Shown: in pieces, positions 18,314-22,775 of the stretch | Position numbering within the stretch: the stretch's first letter is position 1 | Layout of the letters: each line of letters begins with the position of its first letter | DNA from: Beroe ovata | Taxonomy: Eukaryota; Ctenophora; Nuda; Beroida; Beroidae | Direction of reading: 5' to 3' | Assembly: GCA_946803715.1 (NCBI GenBank) | Contig: CAMPET010000077.1 | Coordinates: 246,628-269,402, forward strand | DNA length: 22,775 bases | Position numbers and translations under genes: made by a program | The notes under the pieces: generated by a model | The model's input: the letters and a program-made list of their open reading frames with translations, nothing else | What the model was told of the DNA's origin: nothing | Database searches by the model: none

Positions 18314-19086
18314 TCGATTGGTTTTGCAGCTGTGAGGTGAATTTTATACTTCACATGCTTAAAGTTTTATTAATTGAGCTTTTAGTTTTATGTTTTACAT
18401 TTGAAATATTGACATCCATTCCCAACTCCATGCCTCAGTTTTAACTGCAATCGTTCATGCTGGGTTCAAGTTCATAGTTTAATGATTGCAATTGTTCTGT
18501 CATCGGACATTGGACCCTCCCACTGTTTGTGTTAATGAATTCCGACAAAAATGTGTTTGATAATGATATGTATGTTGCATTTCCAACATATAGTATATGT
18601 TGCAGTTCGGCAAAGCAATTTCACACACTAAATATTATTGCATCTGTGCGATTAGATGTCCACTCATGGATCGACTCAGGGATTTCACTTGAATGAAATG
18701 TTGATAAAAACGTTGAAATGCCTCTGTACAAAATCCCCTTACAAAATATCCTGAAGGAAATGTAAATGAAATGGAGTATTGACTGCAACTGCAAGATTCT
18801 ATAAAACGAAAAATTCTAATGATGCTTCTTCTAAAGTTCTTTTAATAAAACAGATATCAAAAGTTCTTTGATACAGATATGAAAAAGTCATTACAAACTT
18901 GTGAAAACTAAAAGCTAGGCCATTACAAACTTGTGAAAACAGAACCCATGAAAACGTTATAAACTTCTGTAGAAATCTGTAGATTTTAATCTGATGTTTG
19001 AATTTAAAAACATAAAAACGTAAGAAAATATATAAATTAGAGATTCTCAAAACTTAATATTAACAATGGTCTCCAAAATGATGGCC
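18314..19086. other. intergenic region between convergent genes
   Basis: AT-rich, no exon seen. It holds a short direct repeat CATTACAAACTTGTGAAAAC (at about 18889 and 18921) and a related pair AAAGTTCTTT...CAGATAT. On the minus strand ATTAAA at 18990-18985 is a possible poly(A) signal for the hydroxylase-like gene, whose stop is at 19087. Confidence 0.4.
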
Positions 19087-20713
19087 TCAAAATTTGAGAT
19101 CGGGATGGGGAATTGAGAGGACTAGGACAACAGCAGGAGTTTCACCAGAGTTACTGAATTCCTTCTCGAATGAGGGATCTATGACAGCCGTCTCGTCTTG
19201 TAACTTCCTGAATAATATAGTAGCTCAAATCAGTGTTCATGTTGAGTCTCATGTGTATACACTGTCAGTGCTAGGGAGGTGCGCAGTAATCCTACAATTA
19301 GGATACAGAAGCCCCCAGCGAAATTAATAATTTTCCGTCAGTTGTAAGACTACTGCAGCCATCCTCTGCTCAGGATTGGCGCAAAACTTACGCACGTACG
19401 TCGTATTAGTACGAATCGCATGTCGTAGCTAGCTACGTAGGTTTTAGTGTTGCTACGAAGCGTTTATAGTGTACGTACGTGATCGATTCTCTAGCTCCTA
19501 GCTATGACGCGCAAAAAGCGCGCGAAAATAAATCAAGGACCACAAAGATGTTGTTCGGCGATCGCGCGCTCCATTGCACCTGCAACGTGTACATTCGCAG
19601 AATGTGCTGGCATGTGTGGGCAGCTGTGTTATAGCCACATCATATTGAGTACACATGGAAAACAGTCTATACTCTGTACAGTGTGGACACTTGTCAAACA
19701 CAAGGAAATATCATATTCAAACCCAATGTGTAAAACGTGTTAGTTAATAGACAATAGTCATGTGCCATGTCAAGCGAACGCAGTGGAGATCCATGCTGAC
19801 CGCAGTTGTATCTACGTTGTGGTATACAAGGAATCGAAACCATGGTGCACATGTATCATCGTGTTAAGTAAAGTACAGCGTACAGATGCTTATCTAGCAC
19901 CGACTATTGAAGTGAAAAGATGGGATAGAATAGATACAATTACCGCAAGTTACCCTTACGTGCTACGTTTAAATATAGAACTGCTTTCTGCTGATATATG
20001 ACACCTCAATTTAAACATGGGTTTAACAGTTGCTCAATGCAGATTTAATAAGAGTAAAGCTGTCTTGTGTCTCAATTTACCAGCTACTACGATATAAGAG
20101 TTGTGGAGCATGTCTGATGACCCACGTACCAAATGTGCAGGTATGTGTTAAAATGTCATATGATGTGTAAGTACTCACAAGTTGAATTCCGCTAATCGAA
20201 GGGACACTGATCCAGAGATGGGCACGAGGATGTGTAGGTGGGTGTTGTCGGGGGCAGTGTGAGTCCAGGATGTTGTGGAGGGGAAAAACACGGAAACGAA
20301 CACCTGGTAATTATAAAAAAAGTGAGGGGTCGAGTGGAGGTGGGGCTGTGAGGGGTGAGGGGAGAGGTGGGCAAGGGGAGAGGTTAGAAAGGGGAGAGTG
20401 GGGGAGAAGGACCGAGGGAGTTGAGTGACGAGTGTGAGGAGTGAGGGATGAGGAGTGAGTTTTCTTATCGATAAAACAAGGAGTGTTGACAGGAATTATC
20501 AAAGCATTCTCTAGAATATGTAATTGTGGTATAATGTGAGTCCATTTGCAGAGATATCGCAGTATACCTGTTTATATTGTCCGTTCTGTAGAGAATCACA
20601 GAGTTGACTGACAACGCGACACTCATCAGCCAGCCATTGTCCATTCTCCGCCAGCTTGTATGTGCCCCACACTCCCTCCTTCACTAGGACACCATCCACA
20701 TCACCCATAAGAC
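19087..20713 (-). CDS. aspartyl/asparaginyl beta-hydroxylase-like gene, 3' exons (5' end not found)
   Basis: Three exons join in phase on the minus strand: 20713-20568 (enters with two bases of a split codon, leaves at phase 0), 20303-20179 (leaves at phase 2) and 19207-19087 (ends TGA). They encode about 130 residues matching the C-terminal beta-hydroxylase fold of ASPH: GVWGTYKLAENGQW (family: W-x-x-F-x-L-x-x-x-G), FPSTTSWTHTAPDN (family: HPGTHVWPHTGPTN), AVIDPSFEKEF (family: LIFDDSFEHEV) and SIPHPDL (family: DVWHPEL). ASPH hydroxylates Asp/Asn in EGF domains, using Fe(II) and 2-oxoglutarate. The first metal His is kept (WTHT). The second is Lys (FEKEF), and the 2-oxoglutarate-binding Arg/His of NCRLRMH are changed (NTHLHIL). 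So this may be a pseudoenzyme or a divergent paralogue. The upstream exons are not identified and may lie beyond the window. Confidence 0.68.
19208..20178 (-). other. long intron of the hydroxylase-like gene with a CpG-dense patch
   Basis: This intron of 971 bases, the longest I can bound here, joins phase 2 to phase 2. Positions 19390-19575 are unusually rich in CpG and in perfect palindromes: ACGTACGT (19394-19401), CGTAGCTAGCTACG (19424-19437), GTACGTAC near 19471 and GCGATCGC near 19558. It also contains GCGCGAAA (19520-19527), an E2F-type motif. No exon is recognised within it. Confidence 0.5.
20318..20457. repeat. G-rich minisatellite, possible G-quadruplex tract (first copy)
   Basis: Many GGGG and GTGAGGG units on the plus strand, giving a pyrimidine tract on the coding strand of the hydroxylase-like gene. 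It lies between exon 20303-20179 and exon 20713-20568. A related G-rich stretch occurs at 20950-21070. Confidence 0.75.
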
Positions 20714-20948
20714 CTGGGACAGTACCAGTAGTGGACATTAGTGGACATTATAGTGGAAATGGTACACTAGTGGACATGTACTAACTGCTTTCCTTATACC
20801 TAGATCGGTAAGTATAGATTCAAATTTATAGGCACTTGGTAACATGCGTTTTTGTTTGCAATATTATCAACAGACGGTTATAGCTTAGCCGATATGTGCT
20901 ATGAACTACAACATATGGCTCTATGTGTGTGTTTGTGTGTGTGTGTGT
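20458..20948. repeat. direct duplication, copy A, containing a coding exon
   Basis: From TTTTCTTATCGATA to the TG microsatellite this block aligns with 21076-21600 with few differences, including an exon, its splice sites, a decamer (AGTGGACATT) repeat and a TG run. It ends at an undetermined base (20949). The exon copies differ at four of 146 bases. Confidence 0.85.
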
Positions 20949-21070
20949 NTGAGTGGTGAGGCTGTGAGGGATGTGGGGTGAGTGGTGTGGGGGTGAGGGA
21001 TGTGGGGTGTGGACTGAGTGGTGTGGGGGTGAGTGGTGTGGAGTGATGGGAGAGGGGTGAGGAGTTACTC
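20949..21070. repeat. G-rich minisatellite (second copy) after an undetermined base
   Basis: GAGTGGTGTGGGGGTGAGG-type units follow directly after the N at 20949. It corresponds to the G-rich tract at 20318-20457, so the duplication unit probably includes it and spans about 0.65 kb. Confidence 0.7.
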
Positions 21071-21075
21071 AGAGT

Positions 21076-21600
21076 TAGTTTTCTTATCGATAGAACAAGG
21101 AGTGTTGACAGGAATTATCAAAGCATTCTTGATTCTCTAGAATATGTAATTGTGATATAATGTCAGTCCATTTGCAGAGATATCGCAGTATACCTGTTTA
21201 TATTGTCCGTTCTGTAGAGAATCGCAGAGTTGACTGACAACTCGACACTCATCAGCCAGCCATAGTCCATTCTCCGCCAGCTTGTATGTGCCCCACACTC
21301 CCTCCTTCACAAGGACACCATCCACATCACCCATAAGACCTGGGACAGTACCAGTAGCAGTGGGCATTAGTGGACATTAGTGGACATTATAGGTAGTGGA
21401 CATTGGACACTAGTGGACATGGGAAACTATTGGACATTTACTAACTGCTTTGCTTATACCTAGATCGATAAGTACAGATTCAAATTCATAGGTACTTTGC
21501 GTTTTTGGTCTGCAATATTATCAACATCCGTTTATAGCTCAGCCGACATGTGCTATGAACTACAACATATGGCTCTGTGTGTGTGTTTGTATGTGTGTGT
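21076..21600. repeat. direct duplication, copy B
   Basis: Second copy of the block at 20458-20948. It carries a small insertion (GATTCTCTAG context near 21131), more AGTGGACATT decamers and a longer TG/TATG run at its end. Confidence 0.85.
21194..21339 (-). CDS. second copy of the hydroxylase-like exon
   Basis: This exon matches 20568-20713 in length (146), in acceptor (CCCAG) and donor (GTATAC), and in phase. It encodes the same peptide except ENGLW in place of ENGQW. The exon enters after one base of a codon and leaves at phase 0, so splicing both copies in series would break the frame. They must be mutually exclusive, or one must be unused or an assembly duplicate. The peptide GVWGTYKLAENG aligns with the ASPH segment preceding the metal-binding motif. 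The upstream exon is not found. Confidence 0.6.
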
Positions 21601-21909
21601 TTGTGTGTGTGTGTGTTTGTATGTGTGTGTGCTATGTAGGTATGTTTCATTGTAAATATCGCTATTCAAATTTGAATGTTCTGCTAAAAGCAAAAGTTCT
21701 TTAGACTTTTTCGAATGCATTTCTTCGTTTAAACAAAAGGAATAGAGGAGTCGTGATCTCACTACATTCTCATGACACCTTATTAGAATCTAAATCCGAT
21801 ATTTGGCAATCGAGTACCAATTAATCGGTAATTAATTCTGATATCTTTGATACTCGGATATATGGGTCTTCCACGTCACATTTAGCCATTCATTAGTGGT
21901 GTAAGTTGA
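21601..21909. other. non-coding stretch between two duplications
   Basis: Starts with the end of a TG/TATG microsatellite (to about 21632), then unique AT-rich sequence. I looked on the minus strand for the missing upstream exon of the hydroxylase-like gene and found no segment with acceptor, family motif and a phase-1 donor. Confidence 0.4.
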
Positions 21910-22351
21910 TGCGTTATCATGACGTGTAACTTAACCATAATGTTTGATACTGTAACATTAGCTCCAATTAGTAATTGAATATTCACATTGATATTATGTG
22001 AGTGTGTGTTTATGAGTGTGTGTGTGTGGGTGTGGGTGTCTGTGTCTGTGTTTGTGGTAATTATGCAGGTAAGGATATTATATTTTATGGTTTAAAACAA
22101 TTATCGCCTACTACAATACACGGGTAACTTGCGACTATTTATGAATGTATGTATGTGTTTTGCATATCATGTAGCACACTGAGCACTATGTGTAGTGGAA
22201 ACAATGCATGTTGGTATGAATGTAACTCAATATACTATCATCTTAATACAAACACAGACAGACACACATGAACATTCGCACATACACAAACACACATACA
22301 CGAACACACACACAGACACACACACAGACACAGACACAGACACACACACAC
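21910..22351. repeat. direct duplication, copy C, bounded by TG and CA microsatellites
   Basis: Begins TGCGTTATCATGACGTGTAA, contains a TG/TCTG run (about 22000-22055), a unique core including CGCCTACTACAATACACGGG, and ends in a CA/CAGA run next to an N at 22352. The copy at 22353-22753 has the same order. Confidence 0.9.
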
Positions 22352-22352
22352 N

Positions 22353-22753
22353 TGCGTTATCATGACGTGTAACTTAACCATAATGAAATAATGTTTGTAA
22401 CATTAGCCCCAATTAGTAATTGAATATTCACATTAATATTATGTGAGTGTGTGTGTGTGTGTCTGTGTCTGTGTCTGTGTGGGTGTCTGTGTCTGTGCTT
22501 GTGGTAATTATGAAGGTAAGGATATTACCTATATGGTTTAAAACAATTATCGCCTACTACAATACACGGGTAACTATTTATGAATGTATGTATGTGTTTT
22601 GCATATCATGTAGCACACTGAGCACTACGTGTAGTGGACACAATGCATGTTGGTATGTATCCAACTCAATATACTATCATCTTAATACAAACACAGACAG
22701 ACACACATGAACATTCGCACATACACGAACACACACGAACACACACACACACA
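22353..22753. repeat. direct duplication, copy D
   Basis: Starts with the same TGCGTTATCATGACGTGTAA immediately after the N and follows copy C closely through both microsatellites. Differences include a few indels and microsatellite length, as expected of recent duplicates or of two alleles. Confidence 0.9.
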
Positions 22754-22775
22754 GCAGTGAGCAGCTGTTCAAAGT

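Noticed and set aside
19504-20001. two 79-codon plus-strand ORFs in the hydroxylase-like intron
   Set aside because: No recognisable motif, and the second lacks an ATG at its first codon. The first starts in the CpG-dense patch, so it could be re-examined if a transcript starts there.
22251-22753. CRISPR-like or functional tandem array
   Set aside because: The repeats are CA/CAGA microsatellites within a two-copy direct duplication, not spaced identical repeats.

Overview
This is nuclear DNA from an animal with compact, intron-rich genes, most likely an early-branching lineage such as a sponge. Evidence: short GT-AG introns (about 80-420 bases where I can bound them, one near 970), AATAAA poly(A) signals close to stops, metazoan-type families (Notch-ligand-like DSL modules, sepiapterin reductase, NSE2, importin alpha, aspartyl hydroxylase) and a 7SL-type SRP RNA. 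Sponge is an inference; no marker here settles the species. Exon models were built by hand from splice consensus and reading-phase agreement, without transcripts.

Layout. 1-1427: non-coding, with a decayed tail of a non-LTR retrotransposon reverse transcriptase. 1428-3870, minus strand: two tandem paralogues encoding secreted or surface proteins with repeated DSL-like cysteine modules, each with a separate signal-peptide exon. 3871-4629: divergent intergenic region. Then five plus-strand genes follow closely: a six-finger C2H2 protein (4630-6180), an NSE2-type SUMO ligase (6548-7557), sepiapterin reductase (7899-8843), a single-exon TenA/PQQC-family protein (9234-9926) and a polyglutamine protein with 23-residue basic repeats resembling STPR modules (10184-10699).

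11636-18194 holds one 20-exon gene that I reconstruct in a continuous frame of 1,223 residues: importin-alpha-like armadillo repeats, then TPRs, then a long glutamine-rich tail. A full-length SRP (7SL) RNA gene sits inside one of its introns on the same strand, with a TATA-like box upstream and a T-run after it.

19087-21339, minus strand, holds the 3' exons of a gene that is not apparent from long ORFs. The joined exons match the aspartyl/asparaginyl beta-hydroxylase domain but have lost expected catalytic residues. One exon is present twice in a roughly 0.65-kb direct duplication. A second direct duplication lies at 21910-22753. Both duplications meet at a single N in a TG or CA microsatellite, so assembly or haplotype artefact must be considered. 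The most interesting items are the armadillo-TPR-Q fusion, the nested SRP RNA gene, and the cryptic degenerate hydroxylase gene with its duplicated exon.
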